Assembly: GCF_000813005.1 (NCBI RefSeq)
Contig: NZ_JSYP01000022.1
Span: forward strand, 1-64,000
Source of the DNA: Flavobacterium sp. KMS
GTDB lineage: Bacteria; Bacteroidota; Bacteroidia; Flavobacteriales; Flavobacteriaceae
DNA length: 64,000 nt
Direction: 5' to 3'
The number at the start of each line of letters is the position of its first letter. Position 1 is the first letter of the stretch. The notes under the pieces were generated by a model that was not told where the DNA came from, made no database searches, and saw only the letters and a list, made by a program, of their open reading frames with translations. The translations under genes and the position numbers were made by a program. Shown one piece after another: positions 43,766-52,815 of the stretch.

Positions 43766-44524
43766 TTATTTCCCGAATTCTTTTAGTTCAAAAGTTTCAC
43801 CGTCGAAAACGCCATAGGTAAAATATCCTATCCAATCCCCTAGGTTTACATAATTAGAATCCTCACCTACAGAAATAATCATAGGCAAATGACGGTGACC
43901 AAAAACAAAGTAATTATAATGCTTGGTTTCTAGTTTGCGTTTAGCATACAATACCAACCATTCGTTTTCTTCACCTAAGAATTTCACGTCTTCGTCGCCA
44001 GAAATCAATTTATTTTTTACAGATAAATATTGGGCTAATTTTACACCAACATCTGGGTGGAGCCAACGAAAAATCCATTTTGAGAACGGATTTGTAAAGA
44101 CTTTTTTCATTCTTTTATATCCTTTATCTCCAGGACCTTTTCCGTCGCCATGACCAATCAGGAATGTTTTACCTCCAAAAGTAAATTCTGCATTATCATG
44201 ATAAACAGGAATATTAAGTTCAGTCTGAAAATAGTCACTCATCCATAAATCATGGTTCCCTACAAAGAAATATACTGGGATTCCGCTATCACGTATTTCT
44301 GCCAATTTACCCAAAACACGAATAAATCCTTTTGGCACAACAGTTTTATACTCGAACCAAAAATCGAATAAATCACCTAATAAAAAAATTGCTTCAGCAT
44401 CTTTTTTTACCTCATCAAGCCACGCAACAAATTTTTGTTCGCGAGGAAAACTTAACTCAGGTGTTGGTGCTCCAAAATGTTGATCGGAAGCAAAATATAC
44501 TTTTTTATTATTGGGTAATTGCAT
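43766..44524 (-). CDS. lpxH: UDP-2,3-diacylglucosamine diphosphatase
   Basis: 252 residues. Calcineurin-like phosphoesterase of lipid A synthesis that releases UMP to give lipid X at the inner membrane. The metal motifs are all present: FASDQHFGAP near residue 12, LLGDLFDFWFEY near 45, FVGNHDLWMSDYF near 85, LIGHGDGKGPGD near 117, and VFGHRHLP near 210. The DQH form instead of DIH/DLH is common in Bacteroidota. Followed by nothing on its strand; queD lies upstream, 15 nt away, so both may be cotranscribed. Confidence 0.9.
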   Translation of the reverse strand: MQLPNNKKVYFASDQHFGAPTPELSFPREQKFVAWLDEVKKDAEAIFLLGDLFDFWFEYKTVVPKGFIRVLGKLAEIRDSGIPVYFFVGNHDLWMSDYFQTELNIPVYHDNAEFTFGGKTFLIGHGDGKGPGDKGYKRMKKVFTNPFSKWIFRWLHPDVGVKLAQYLSVKNKLISGDEDVKFLGEENEWLVLYAKRKLETKHYNYFVFGHRHLPMIISVGEDSNYVNLGDWIGYFTYGVFDGETFELKEFGK

Positions 44525-44539
44525 GAAAATAGATTTCGA

Positions 44540-44992
44540 TTACAAATTATCGCTTGCGTACCATTCAGCAAATGATGATTCAGTTTCTTGAAGTTTTAAA
44601 GAGAAAAGAGAGATATTTGTTGGCAATCTTTTGATAATTCTTTCAGAAAAATCAACAACCATATTTTCACTTGTTGGCTGATAATCAACTAAAATCACGT
44701 GATGTCCACGGTTTTTTAATTCCTTTGCTAATTCTATATGTGGTGTCGTTTCATTAAAAACGGTAGCATGATCAAACTGATCTACGATTTCTTCTTTTAC
44801 AATTTTCTTTAGATCCGAGAAATCAATAACCATTCCATGCTTTACATTATCACGGTCTGTAATTGGAGAACCAATAACTGTTACAGACAGTTTATAACTA
44901 TGTCCGTGGACATTTTTACATTTTCCATCATATCCGTAAAGCGCATGTCCTGTTTCGAAACTAAATTGTTTTGTAATTCTGATATTACTCAT
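44540..44992 (-). CDS. queD: 6-carboxytetrahydropterin synthase (PTPS/QueD family)
   Basis: 150 residues. Zinc enzyme of the queuosine path that turns dihydroneopterin triphosphate into 6-carboxytetrahydropterin. The zinc/catalytic stretch FSFETGHALYGYDGKCKNVHGHSYKL near residue 10-33 holds the three zinc His and the catalytic Cys; DQFDHATVFN supplies the Asp-His pair; the NMVVDFSERI block has the conserved Glu region. A pyruvoyl-tetrahydropterin synthase role is excluded by context in bacteria but not by sequence alone. Confidence 0.9.
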   Translation of the reverse strand: MSNIRITKQFSFETGHALYGYDGKCKNVHGHSYKLSVTVIGSPITDRDNVKHGMVIDFSDLKKIVKEEIVDQFDHATVFNETTPHIELAKELKNRGHHVILVDYQPTSENMVVDFSERIIKRLPTNISLFSLKLQETESSFAEWYASDNL

Positions 44993-45024
44993 CGAGTTGT
45001 ATTTTAGATTGCAAATTTACAAAA

Positions 45025-45201
45025 TTAAAAACCGTTTTTTTCTCTTTTTTTGGCTCTACTATACATCCAATAGGCAACTCCTACTAAAATCACAAACGGA
45101 ATAAAGGAACCTATAACTACTCCTATTTGATAACTTGCATCGGGAGCAGACTTCATTTTCTCTGCAACATCCACTTTAAGAGCGAATAAAACAATATTCA
45201 T
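45025..45201 (-). CDS. Small single-pass membrane protein
   Basis: 58 residues; ATG at 45201-45199, TAA at 45027-45025. An amphipathic start (MNIVLFALKVDVAEKMKS) leads to one membrane helix (IGVVIGSFIPFVILVGVAYWMY) and a basic tail (SRAKKREKNGF), so the C-terminus should be cytoplasmic. Not recognised. It lies 5 nt after the enoyl-CoA-hydratase-like stop and 32 nt before the queD start, on the same strand. The spacing and the clean topology argue for a real gene. Confidence 0.65.
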   Translation of the reverse strand: MNIVLFALKVDVAEKMKSAPDASYQIGVVIGSFIPFVILVGVAYWMYSRAKKREKNGF

Positions 45202-45206
45202 ATTTA

Positions 45207-45974
45207 TTAATTTTTAAATTGTGCCAAGGCTTTTTTTGTAAAATCAGACAAAACTAATTTTCCTGAAATACGAGCGCGTTCAGAAAGTAATGAATCCCAA
45301 TTTTCTGTTCCTTCCCAAATAACTTTCTTCATCTCTGCCAATGCATCGGGATTATAACTTGCTAATTTTAAAGCAAAATGAGATAATTCTTCATCCAACT
45401 CTAGTTCATTTTCAAGTACTTTGGCAAAAAGACCTTTATGGTTTGCCCAAATTGCCGATTTCCATTCGTGAGCAGCAAGAGTCATCTCAGTCATTGCCGT
45501 TTTCCCTATTTTTCTAGAAACAGCTGGTTCTATAACAAAAGGTCCAATCCCGATAGCAAGTTCCGAAAGTTTAGTAGAACTGTCTTGAGTTGCAAAAGCA
45601 TAATCGCAAGCAGCAGCAATACCAACTCCTCCTCCAACAACTTTGCCCTGAATACGCCCTATAATTATTTTAGAACAATTGCGCATAGCATTGATAAGAT
45701 GTGCAAATCCTAAGAAAAACTCGATTCCTTCCTCCTCATTAGTAACCGCAAGAAAATCATCAAAAGATCCCCCAGCACAAAAAACACCATTTCCCTCACT
45801 TCTTAAAATGATAACTGTAATAGCTTTATTTTTACTTAAACTATCAATTTCGGCAATCAATTTATTAAGTAATGTTCTTGTAAGTGAATTACTGGCCGGA
45901 TGACCAAATTCTACAGTAGCTATATTATTTTGGATTATGGTATGAAGTGAACCATTTTGATTTTCTGAACTCAT
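45207..45974 (-). CDS. Enoyl-CoA hydratase/isomerase family protein
   Basis: 255 residues, usual for the crotonase fold. The oxyanion-hole blocks are GNGVFCAGGSFDDFLAV near residue 65 and IQGKVVGGGVGIAAACDYAFA near 108. The catalytic Glu pair of true hydratases is not fully evident (the GIGPFVIEPAVSRKIG region replaces the second Glu region), so an isomerase or other crotonase reaction is possible. First of a minus-strand run that continues to the small membrane protein, queD and lpxH. Confidence 0.85.
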   Translation of the reverse strand: MSSENQNGSLHTIIQNNIATVEFGHPASNSLTRTLLNKLIAEIDSLSKNKAITVIILRSEGNGVFCAGGSFDDFLAVTNEEEGIEFFLGFAHLINAMRNCSKIIIGRIQGKVVGGGVGIAAACDYAFATQDSSTKLSELAIGIGPFVIEPAVSRKIGKTAMTEMTLAAHEWKSAIWANHKGLFAKVLENELELDEELSHFALKLASYNPDALAEMKKVIWEGTENWDSLLSERARISGKLVLSDFTKKALAQFKN

Positions 45975-46078
45975 ATAGTTGTTTTTATTGTAAAGTTACG
46001 GTTTTGAAGAATATTTTCAGTCGATACTATTTGAAATTTGTTTTTTGATAATTAATTGACTTTATTTGCAATCACTTT

Positions 46079-46155
46079 GGGGGATTAGCTCATTTGGCTA
46101 GAGTGCTTGCCTGGCAGGCAAGAGGTGACGAGTTCGAATCTCGTATTCTCCACCA
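46079..46155 (+). tRNA. tRNA-Ala (GGC anticodon)
   Basis: 77 nt with encoded CCA. The acceptor stem GGGGGAT/ATTCTCC contains the G3:U70 pair that identifies alanine tRNAs. The anticodon stem CTTGC/GCAAG encloses the loop CTGGCAG, anticodon GGC. The T-arm includes GTTCGAATC. It borders a small genomic island on its 3' side. Confidence 0.96.
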
Positions 46156-46163
46156 GTAAAATC

Positions 46164-46195
46164 AAGCCTTACAGAAATGTAAGGCTTTTTTATTT
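46164..46195 (+). terminator. Terminator of tRNA-Ala
   Basis: AAGCCTTAC (46164-46172) pairs with GTAAGGCTT (46179-46187), followed by a T tract. Confidence 0.8.
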
Positions 46196-46340
46196 TATCT
46201 AAGTGTTCTTTTAGAGTGTAGTTTTGGAAAATTATATAAAGTAATTCTAGTGTGTTTTTTTAGCTAAATGAAATTATGATTAAAAATGGTAATCTCACTA
46301 ACTTTGCTAATTGCTATAGGCATGTGTTGGCGGTATTGCC

Positions 46341-47882
46341 TTATTTTTTAATTATTTTTCTTTTTGTTAAAACTTTTGCTTCAAATGTTTTTGTTCCCTG
46401 GTCAACTACCGCTGTTCCCGAGAAAAACTCCTCATTATACCATCGTCTTTGTTTTGTGACACTATCCATTGCAAATCTTAAAGAAAGTTGCCTATCCATA
46501 TTTTCAATTCCTTCTCCAAACATATCCAATGTTGGCATCCAATCAAAAATGTATCTACATTCATCATAAGTAATTAAATCCATATACATTTCAGTTTCTT
46601 TAGCTCTATAAGTCCATCTTCTTGTGTAGTCAACATTATAAAAATAAGGGCCCGTTAATTGTCCAACTAGAATATCTTTAAGTTGGTGGAACATAAATAC
46701 ATCACAAAAAATATGTTTATCCGTAATTTTCCATTTTTTTCTAATAGAGTCTAATTTTTCACTATGTAAATCATCTTGAAAGCGTTCTGTCATAAAATAA
46801 CAAACAAGTTCTATTTGCTCCAATAATTTACTTTCATTATTTGAAATAGAAAGTTGATTTTTAAAACGATTAAAAAATTTAATAAACGAAGGTTTGTCGA
46901 TGAAAAAGTTTGATAATCCCCAAACCATTGAATTATCATTAGGAAAACACAATTTATCTTCTTCATAATTTTCATCAAATGAATCTTTATTGAAATTTTT
47001 AAAAAATAGATTAATTAAGGTTTCATTATCTGCCAGTCTCTGAAATGGAATTATCACACTAGGTAAATCGAAAAGTATTCTTGTAATTAACTGGCTATAA
47101 AAAGTTTTCTCATTTCGTTTAGCTATTTTAATAAATTCTGCATGGTCGATTCCATGACATTCAGGAGTTTCTGTATAATTACCTCCCAATCCAGTATAAT
47201 GTTCAGTAAAAGGTTTCGGATATAGATAATTTGCTCCTAGCAGAGTTAAATTTTCTCGATAATCTAAGTTAGCTGGATTCTGTTTGTTAGGGAAAGAAAA
47301 ATTAGTAATTAAAACTCCTAGGGTTTCAAGTTTTTGATAGAAAAATATGTCTCTTACAACTGATAATGTATTTCCACTTGCAAGTGTTGCGCAAAAATCA
47401 AGATAAATTATATCAAACTTGAAGGGAAGTATTTTTAAATAGGTTTCAATTTTTCCACGATAAATTTTAACAAATGGAAATTTAGATTCAAGTGCAGAAA
47501 TTACAGCTTTTGAATAGGTTTTGTTATCTGATTCAAATGCCCAAATATTTTCAGGTAAAACACCATTTGCGACAAGAACTTCAATATCATTTTCAGGATT
47601 GGGACCGCTCAAGTATGCAACCCTTAATTCACTTGGTTTCTTTTTTTTTATTATTGATTCGTAAAAAGCTTCCCATCTTTTAATCTCTTCGTTAGTAAGC
47701 AACGAAGAAATTTTTTTATCGTGAAAAGATTCATTATTTTGAATGTGATTTTTTATATCTCTGACGTATGATTTTCTTGCAATAGAACTTTTATGTCTGT
47801 TTTTTGTAAGAGTAGAAATAGCAAATTTCAAAGCTTTGTCTCGTGCAATCTGTTTTTCATCTTCTTGGTATTCTTTTTTCAT
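46341..47882 (-). CDS. Rossmann/methyltransferase-like protein of unknown function (island gene)
   Basis: 513 residues. A helical N-terminus (1-80), then a SAM-methyltransferase-like core: RVAYLSGPNPENDIEVL near 87-103 (motif I place), NIWAFESDNKTYSKAV near 112-127 with an acidic residue at the end of strand two, VKIYRGKIETYL near 138-149, and FDIIYLDFCATL near 156-167 (motif IV place). The glycine-rich SAM loop is not classical and no NPPY/DPPY is seen, so activity is uncertain. The C-terminal 330 residues are unrecognised. It follows a GIY-YIG nuclease gene by 63 nt on the same strand, inside a tRNA-linked island. A modification or control partner of that nuclease is possible. Confidence 0.6.
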   Translation of the reverse strand: MKKEYQEDEKQIARDKALKFAISTLTKNRHKSSIARKSYVRDIKNHIQNNESFHDKKISSLLTNEEIKRWEAFYESIIKKKKPSELRVAYLSGPNPENDIEVLVANGVLPENIWAFESDNKTYSKAVISALESKFPFVKIYRGKIETYLKILPFKFDIIYLDFCATLASGNTLSVVRDIFFYQKLETLGVLITNFSFPNKQNPANLDYRENLTLLGANYLYPKPFTEHYTGLGGNYTETPECHGIDHAEFIKIAKRNEKTFYSQLITRILFDLPSVIIPFQRLADNETLINLFFKNFNKDSFDENYEEDKLCFPNDNSMVWGLSNFFIDKPSFIKFFNRFKNQLSISNNESKLLEQIELVCYFMTERFQDDLHSEKLDSIRKKWKITDKHIFCDVFMFHQLKDILVGQLTGPYFYNVDYTRRWTYRAKETEMYMDLITYDECRYIFDWMPTLDMFGEGIENMDRQLSLRFAMDSVTKQRRWYNEEFFSGTAVVDQGTKTFEAKVLTKRKIIKK

Positions 47883-47945
47883 ATTTTAGGTTATTGATAC
47901 TACGGACACATTACCGCATGTTTATTTACTTCTTTAAGTTGTCGT

Positions 47946-48773
47946 TTAATTTTCGTTGTAACCATACGGTCTACTTTGTAAGACTTCTTTCCACCAACAT
48001 TCTTTGTCAATTATTATTTGGTCATTTGTGGATGATTTGTAAATGTCTAAAATTGAATATCTAAAATTCTTTTTTATGTGGTCGAATGGCAAGCTTTTTA
48101 GTCCAACATTCCCTCCGTGACCTGTCTTTATGTAAGATTTCCAACGTCCAAAAATCATACATTCTCCATACGCCGAACCAATATACTTTTTCCCGTTAGA
48201 AATGTCAGTTATAAGGTAAATTCCTTTTTGGTTTTCTAATGCGATTTTCCAAGTATCTTTTTCTAATACTCGTTTCATAGTCTCCCAAGATATGCTCACT
48301 TTGTCATAACCAGGAAACAAATCTTTATCTAAAGAACTTGGTAATATTTCTTTTAAAATAAAATCACCTAATCTTTTCCCTGTTAAAGTAACATAAGCAT
48401 TTTCTTTGTGAAATTGCACTATCATTCTACCAAAATACTTTTCAAACTCGGGCAATTTCTCGTGTTCGTAAAATGTATTTACATTTGAATGCGTTTTGCC
48501 ATCCCAAAAAATGTTGTAACTCTTTATTATTTTAGAAATATCAATAAGTAACCAATCGTCGTTCTTAATCTGAGCCAACCCAATGACAATTTGATTTTCT
48601 TTAAACCATTTTTTTTTTGTGCTATTGTGAAAGTGTCCAATCAACATTTGATTTGGATTATTATGATAGTGTTCCAAAGCATTCCAAGAAGCATTAGAAA
48701 GATTTAGTCTAATTTTCACATTATCTAAATTCTCAAGTTTCAAAATGTCATTTAGTAGAATTTTATCTCTCAT
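47946..48773 (-). CDS. GIY-YIG nuclease (island gene)
   Basis: 275 residues. The C-terminal third has the nuclease signature: GIYLITDISNGKKYIGSAYG near 184-203 (GIY and YIG elements), GRWKSYIKTGHGGNVGL near 207-223 with the catalytic Arg, IIDKECWWKEVLQSR near 254-268 with the catalytic Glu, and a final GYNEN Asn. The N-terminal 180 residues have helix/strand patterning but no known domain, and could recognise DNA or a phage product. This layout occurs in restriction-type and other defence nucleases. Divided from the next gene by 63 nt; probably one operon. Confidence 0.85.
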   Translation of the reverse strand: MRDKILLNDILKLENLDNVKIRLNLSNASWNALEHYHNNPNQMLIGHFHNSTKKKWFKENQIVIGLAQIKNDDWLLIDISKIIKSYNIFWDGKTHSNVNTFYEHEKLPEFEKYFGRMIVQFHKENAYVTLTGKRLGDFILKEILPSSLDKDLFPGYDKVSISWETMKRVLEKDTWKIALENQKGIYLITDISNGKKYIGSAYGECMIFGRWKSYIKTGHGGNVGLKSLPFDHIKKNFRYSILDIYKSSTNDQIIIDKECWWKEVLQSRPYGYNEN

Positions 48774-48991
48774 TTTTTGGTGTTTTGGATACTTTTGGGG
48801 TTCTGTTTTTTAGACATTAACTTATTTATTGGCGTCATTTAACGGCTTCAATCACCCAAATATAGTTGGTATTATATTATAAAAGGTACGGTTGTTTATT
48901 GAGCTAATATAAACAAACAATACAAATATCTATTGAATACTTTTTGAGCTTTAGGAAAGCAAAATCTTTGAGGCTTTGCATCTTAAAAACC
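48774..48991. other. Island spacer
   Basis: Upstream of the nuclease operon. AT-rich. No coding sequence, clear promoter or repeat is visible. Confidence 0.4.
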
Positions 48992-49210
48992 TTATTCATT
49001 AAAATAACCAAACCCAATTTTGTTAATTTCCTTTACAACCTGAACCTTATCAATATAATTGTTCAACGTTACTTTTGCAGACCTTTGATATCCCAAAGAC
49101 TCAATGAAACCAGTCTTAGTATGCAATTTTGTTAAAAACGTTTTTCTCAAATGCTTAATACTAAAATCATCACTGAGTCCAGCTTTATTATGTAATACAC
49201 TAAAAATCAC
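48992..49210 (-). pseudogene. C-terminal remnant of a tyrosine integrase
   Basis: 72 codons remain from a GTG at 49210; the codon before it is a stop. The residual chain has the late blocks of phage-type recombinases: FSIKHLRKTFLTKLHTK (HxxR box) and LGYQRSAKVTLNNYID, with the nucleophile Tyr and a Tyr in place of the usual His of LGH. The N-terminal and Arg-I parts are missing and not found upstream. It marks the right side of the island that begins at tRNA-Ala. Confidence 0.8.
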
Positions 49211-49367
49211 TCACATATATTCAAACTTATTCTTTTACTTTAAAACCTTATTGTGGTCCTTGCCAATTTAAACTAGCTCTACTTTTGCAAAAAATTTATA
49301 GCAAATACAAAAGGCTATCTATTTATAAAGAAGCGAAAGGCTTTTTTAGCTAAAAAGAATCACAATT

Positions 49368-49934
49368 ATGGAAATGTTAGAGAACGTAGACCCTTTGCTC
49401 CGCGCCTTTTGGTTTGTTGCTATACCTACAAGTGTAATTTTTATTATTCAAACTATTCTATCATTTATTGGTGCTGACTCCTTTCATGGGCTTGATGCCG
49501 ATTTTGATACTGATTTAGGAGAAGCAGATGCACCATTTCAACTATTCTCTTTGAGGAATTTAATTAATTTTCTCTTAGGTTTTAGCTGGACAGGAATTTC
49601 CTTTTATGCAACCGTTCCTAATAAAACTTTAATTGTCATTTTAGCTCTGTTGGTCGGAATTGTGTTTGTCTTTTTGTTTTTCATAATTATTAAACAACTA
49701 CAAAAATTAGCCGAAGACAATTCTTTTAAAATCATAAATACATTAAACAAAACTGCCGAAGTTTATCTAACTATTCCCGAAAGTAAGAAAGGAAAAGGTA
49801 AAATTATGATTAGTGTAAATGGTGCATTTCACGAATTAGAAGCAATGACCGAAAAGAATACAATTGCATCTGGTGCAGTCGTAAAAGTCGTAAAAATAGA
49901 AAACGATAATATTCTAATAGTAGAAACAATTTAA
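49368..49934 (+). CDS. NfeD-like membrane protein
   Basis: 188 residues. Two or three membrane helices (about 13-35, 62-82, 88-112), followed by a cytoplasmic or periplasmic OB-fold (about 125-188) with KGKIMISVNGAFHELEAMTE and SGAVVKVVKIENDNILIVE, typical of NfeD short forms. NfeD proteins are paired with SPFH/flotillin proteins and thought to anchor or process them. The flotillin gene follows by 10 nt. Confidence 0.87.
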   Translation: MEMLENVDPLLRAFWFVAIPTSVIFIIQTILSFIGADSFHGLDADFDTDLGEADAPFQLFSLRNLINFLLGFSWTGISFYATVPNKTLIVILALLVGIVFVFLFFIIIKQLQKLAEDNSFKIINTLNKTAEVYLTIPESKKGKGKIMISVNGAFHELEAMTEKNTIASGAVVKVVKIENDNILIVETI

Positions 49935-49944
49935 TTTAATAAAC

Positions 49945-51456
49945 ATGATGACACCAATGATAATCATAGTCGTTGCAGCTGTAGTTTTATTTGCAACAAT
50001 CTCAGCATTAGTATCGAGATACAAACGTTGCCCATCTGACAAAATATTAGTCATTTACGGGCGTACTGGAGGTACATCAGCAAAATGTGTTCACGGTGGA
50101 GGTGCTTTTATCTGGCCAGTAATCCAAGACTATGCATTCTTAGATTTAAAGCCTTTATCAATCGAGGCAAACTTAACAAATGCTTTAAGCCGCCAGAACA
50201 TTAGAGTAGATGTTCCTTGTCGTTTTACAATTGCTATTTCTACTGAATCTGATAGTATGAATACTGCTGCAGAAAGACTTTTAGGATTATCATCTGAACA
50301 AATTCAGGAATTAGCCAAAGATATTTTATTTGGTCAATTACGTTTGGTAATTGCAACAATGACTATTGAAGAAATTAACTCTGACCGTGATAAATTCCTT
50401 GACAACATTTCTAAAAACGTTGATAGTGAACTGAAGAAAATCGGTTTAAAATTAATCAACGTAAACGTTACCGACATTAAAGATGAATCGGGTTATATTG
50501 AAGCATTAGGAAAAGAAGCTGCCGCAAAAGCAATTAACGAAGCCAAAATTAGTGTCGCTGAACAAGAAAAAATAGGAGAAACAGGGAAAGCACTAGCCGA
50601 TAGAGAAAAAGACACTCAAATAGCCGAAACTCACAGAGATAGAGATGTAAAGATTGCTATTACCCAAAAAGACAGAGAAATTAGTATTGCAACTGCTGCA
50701 AAAGATGAAACCATCGGAAAAGCAGAAGCAGACAGAGATACCAGAGTTAAAACATCAGAGGCTAATGCGATTGCCATAGAGGGAGAAAACCAAGCAAGAA
50801 TTGCTATTGCAAATTCAGAAGCACTTCGTAGAGAAAAAGAAGCGGAATCACTACGTATTGCAATTACTGCCGAAAAAGTACAACAAGCAAAAGCTCTGGA
50901 AGAATCTTATGTAGCAGAACAAATAGCCGAATTAGCACGTTCAGAAAGAGAACGCTCTACACAAATTGCAAACATTGTAATTCCTGCTGAAATTGCTAAA
51001 CAAAGAGCCATTATAGAAGCACAAGCTGCTGCAGAAACGATAAGAGAAAATGCAAAAGGAGAAGCAGATGCAATTTTTGCTAAAATGGAAGCTGAAGCAA
51101 AAGGACTTTTTGAGATTTTAACGAAACAAGCAGAAGGTTACAAAGAAGTTGTAGCTGCTGCTGGTGGAGATCCAAGTAAAGCATTCCAATTGTTGTTATT
51201 AGAAAAACTACCAGAACTAGTAAGAATACAAGTTGAGGCTGTTAAAAACATTAAAATTGATAAAATTACTGTTTGGGATTCTGGCAGTGGACAAAATGAA
51301 AATGGTAATTCATCTACCGCGAACTTTGTTTCAGGGATGATGAAAACTGTTCCTCCTTTAAACGACTTGTTTAATATGGCAGGATTAAATTTACCAACAT
51401 ATTTAAAAGGAATAGACAGTCCTGAAGAACATTTAGACAAAAAGAACGAAGACTAA
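49945..51456 (+). CDS. Flotillin-family protein
   Basis: 503 residues. N-terminal membrane segment (about 4-22), SPFH domain (about 28-200, KILVIYGRTGGTSAKCVHGGGAF onward), then a long Glu/Ala-rich coiled coil with repeats of the AEREKDTQIAETHRDRDV type (about 205-385), and a C-terminal globular end. Bacterial flotillins scaffold functional membrane microdomains. The preceding NfeD-like gene supports this class (YqiK/FloA pair). Confidence 0.93.
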   Translation: MMTPMIIIVVAAVVLFATISALVSRYKRCPSDKILVIYGRTGGTSAKCVHGGGAFIWPVIQDYAFLDLKPLSIEANLTNALSRQNIRVDVPCRFTIAISTESDSMNTAAERLLGLSSEQIQELAKDILFGQLRLVIATMTIEEINSDRDKFLDNISKNVDSELKKIGLKLINVNVTDIKDESGYIEALGKEAAAKAINEAKISVAEQEKIGETGKALADREKDTQIAETHRDRDVKIAITQKDREISIATAAKDETIGKAEADRDTRVKTSEANAIAIEGENQARIAIANSEALRREKEAESLRIAITAEKVQQAKALEESYVAEQIAELARSERERSTQIANIVIPAEIAKQRAIIEAQAAAETIRENAKGEADAIFAKMEAEAKGLFEILTKQAEGYKEVVAAAGGDPSKAFQLLLLEKLPELVRIQVEAVKNIKIDKITVWDSGSGQNENGNSSTANFVSGMMKTVPPLNDLFNMAGLNLPTYLKGIDSPEEHLDKKNED

Positions 51457-51475
51457 AATCGTGTATATTTAAAAT

Positions 51476-51515
51476 AATAGGGTTCCGCTTTTTAAGTAAA
51501 ACTGAACCCTATTTA
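51476..51515. terminator. Bidirectional terminator
   Basis: AATAGGGTTC (51476-51485) pairs with GAACCCTATT (51504-51513). It separates the convergent flotillin and sigma-factor genes. Confidence 0.75.
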
Positions 51516-51530
51516 ATTTTATCATTGTTC

Positions 51531-52763
51531 TTAAACAACAAGTCTATCTATATTTTTAATAATTGTCGATTTATCTGCTGTAGTGTTCGCTAGTTTTAAT
51601 GCAGTTCTAAAATGCTGTAAAGCTTTCTCATTATCGATATCTGTATATAGATTACCTAATAATGAATAGTAAAAATGATTATCTAAGAGATTTAATTTTT
51701 CTGCTTCTTGTATAGCTACTGCTTTTCCATAAGTTTTTGCCAAAGCATAAGTTCTGTTTAAAGCTGCAATTGGCGAATATTCCAGAATCAATAAACTATT
51801 ATATAATTGTAAAATGTTCTCCCATTTTTCGGCTGTATCTACTTTATGAGTATGCCAATACCCTATTCCTGCTTCGAGATGGTATTTTGAGATTTTATTT
51901 CCTGTTGAAGATTTACTTAAATATTCTTTTCCTTTATTTATTAATTCTATATTCCAAAGCGTTTCATCCTGATCTTCATATAAAATCGTTTCTCCATTTT
52001 CATTCATTCTAGCTTCAAATCTTGAAGAATGAAAACACATTAACGCAAATAAAGCATTAACCGATGGTTTATTAGTTCCTTCGTTCTCAATAAGCAAATA
52101 ACACAATCGCATTGCCTCTACACAAAGGTCTTTACGCAAAATTGTATTCTGGGAAGTCGAATAATATCCTTCAGAAAACAATAAATATATAGTTGTTAAA
52201 ACAGTATCTAATCTTTTATCAATCTCATTTAAAGAGGGTGGTTCAATTTTTATTTGCTCTGTTTTTAGCTTGTCTTTCGCTCGATTTATACGTTTGTATA
52301 TAACTTCTTTATTAGTCAAAAACGCATCGGCAATCTCTTGGATTCCAAAACCACAAAGCAAGTTTAGCGCAAGCGCAACCTGCGATTCAGACGAAATACA
52401 AGGATCACAAACCGTAAAAATCATAGCAAGCTGACTATCTATAATATTTTTGCTAGATAAATCTATCTCGATTTCTTCGGCTTTAGGAGCATTATGTTTT
52501 ATTTCTACCGAAAGTTTTTGCTCAAAAAGAGCATCACGTTTTAAATAATTTTTCGTCTTATTTTTGGCAACCGTATAAAGCCAAGCAGTCGGATTTTCGG
52601 GAATCCCTTTTAAACTCCACAATTCGGTAGCCGAAAGAAATGTATCACTCACAATATCTTCCGCAATTTCGATATGATTAATCCCAAATAAATAACAGAG
52701 TACCGAAACTATTTTTCGATACTCTGTTCTAAATAAATGTGGCAAAAGCTGATTGTCTTCCAT
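51531..52763 (-). CDS. ECF41/SigJ-like extended RNA polymerase sigma factor
   Basis: 410 residues from MEDNQLLPHLF; a start 39 nt upstream is possible. Region 2 (FRTEYRKIVSVLCYLFGINHIEIAEDIVSDTFLSA) and region 4 (LLCGFGIQEIADAFLTNKEVIYKRINRAKDKL) are followed by a long C-terminal helical (TPR-like, DUF6596) extension (about 180-410). This fits the large ECF sigma factors grouped with YCII-domain proteins. It is last in an operon with a YciI-like and an AhpD-like gene; the extension probably regulates the sigma factor. Confidence 0.85.
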   Translation of the reverse strand: MEDNQLLPHLFRTEYRKIVSVLCYLFGINHIEIAEDIVSDTFLSATELWSLKGIPENPTAWLYTVAKNKTKNYLKRDALFEQKLSVEIKHNAPKAEEIEIDLSSKNIIDSQLAMIFTVCDPCISSESQVALALNLLCGFGIQEIADAFLTNKEVIYKRINRAKDKLKTEQIKIEPPSLNEIDKRLDTVLTTIYLLFSEGYYSTSQNTILRKDLCVEAMRLCYLLIENEGTNKPSVNALFALMCFHSSRFEARMNENGETILYEDQDETLWNIELINKGKEYLSKSSTGNKISKYHLEAGIGYWHTHKVDTAEKWENILQLYNSLLILEYSPIAALNRTYALAKTYGKAVAIQEAEKLNLLDNHFYYSLLGNLYTDIDNEKALQHFRTALKLANTTADKSTIIKNIDRLVV

Positions 52764-52815
52764 AAAATCAAATCCTGAAGCTTTTATAAAACACAAAAGC
52801 ATTTTTAATTTTTAA

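Noticed and set aside
46181..49348. 12-nt direct repeat AAGGCTTTTTTA (46181-46192 and 49337-49348) as possible attachment sites of the tRNA-Ala island
   Set aside because: The match is mostly a T tract within AT-rich DNA, lies 26 nt beyond the tRNA end rather than overlapping it, and similar matches are expected by chance. A second 13-nt match (TTTTTTAGCTAAA at 46255 and 49342) is equally weak.
49368..51456. NfeD-flotillin pair as island cargo
   Set aside because: It lies beyond the integrase remnant and the pair is a common core-genome module, so it is more likely the resumed chromosome.
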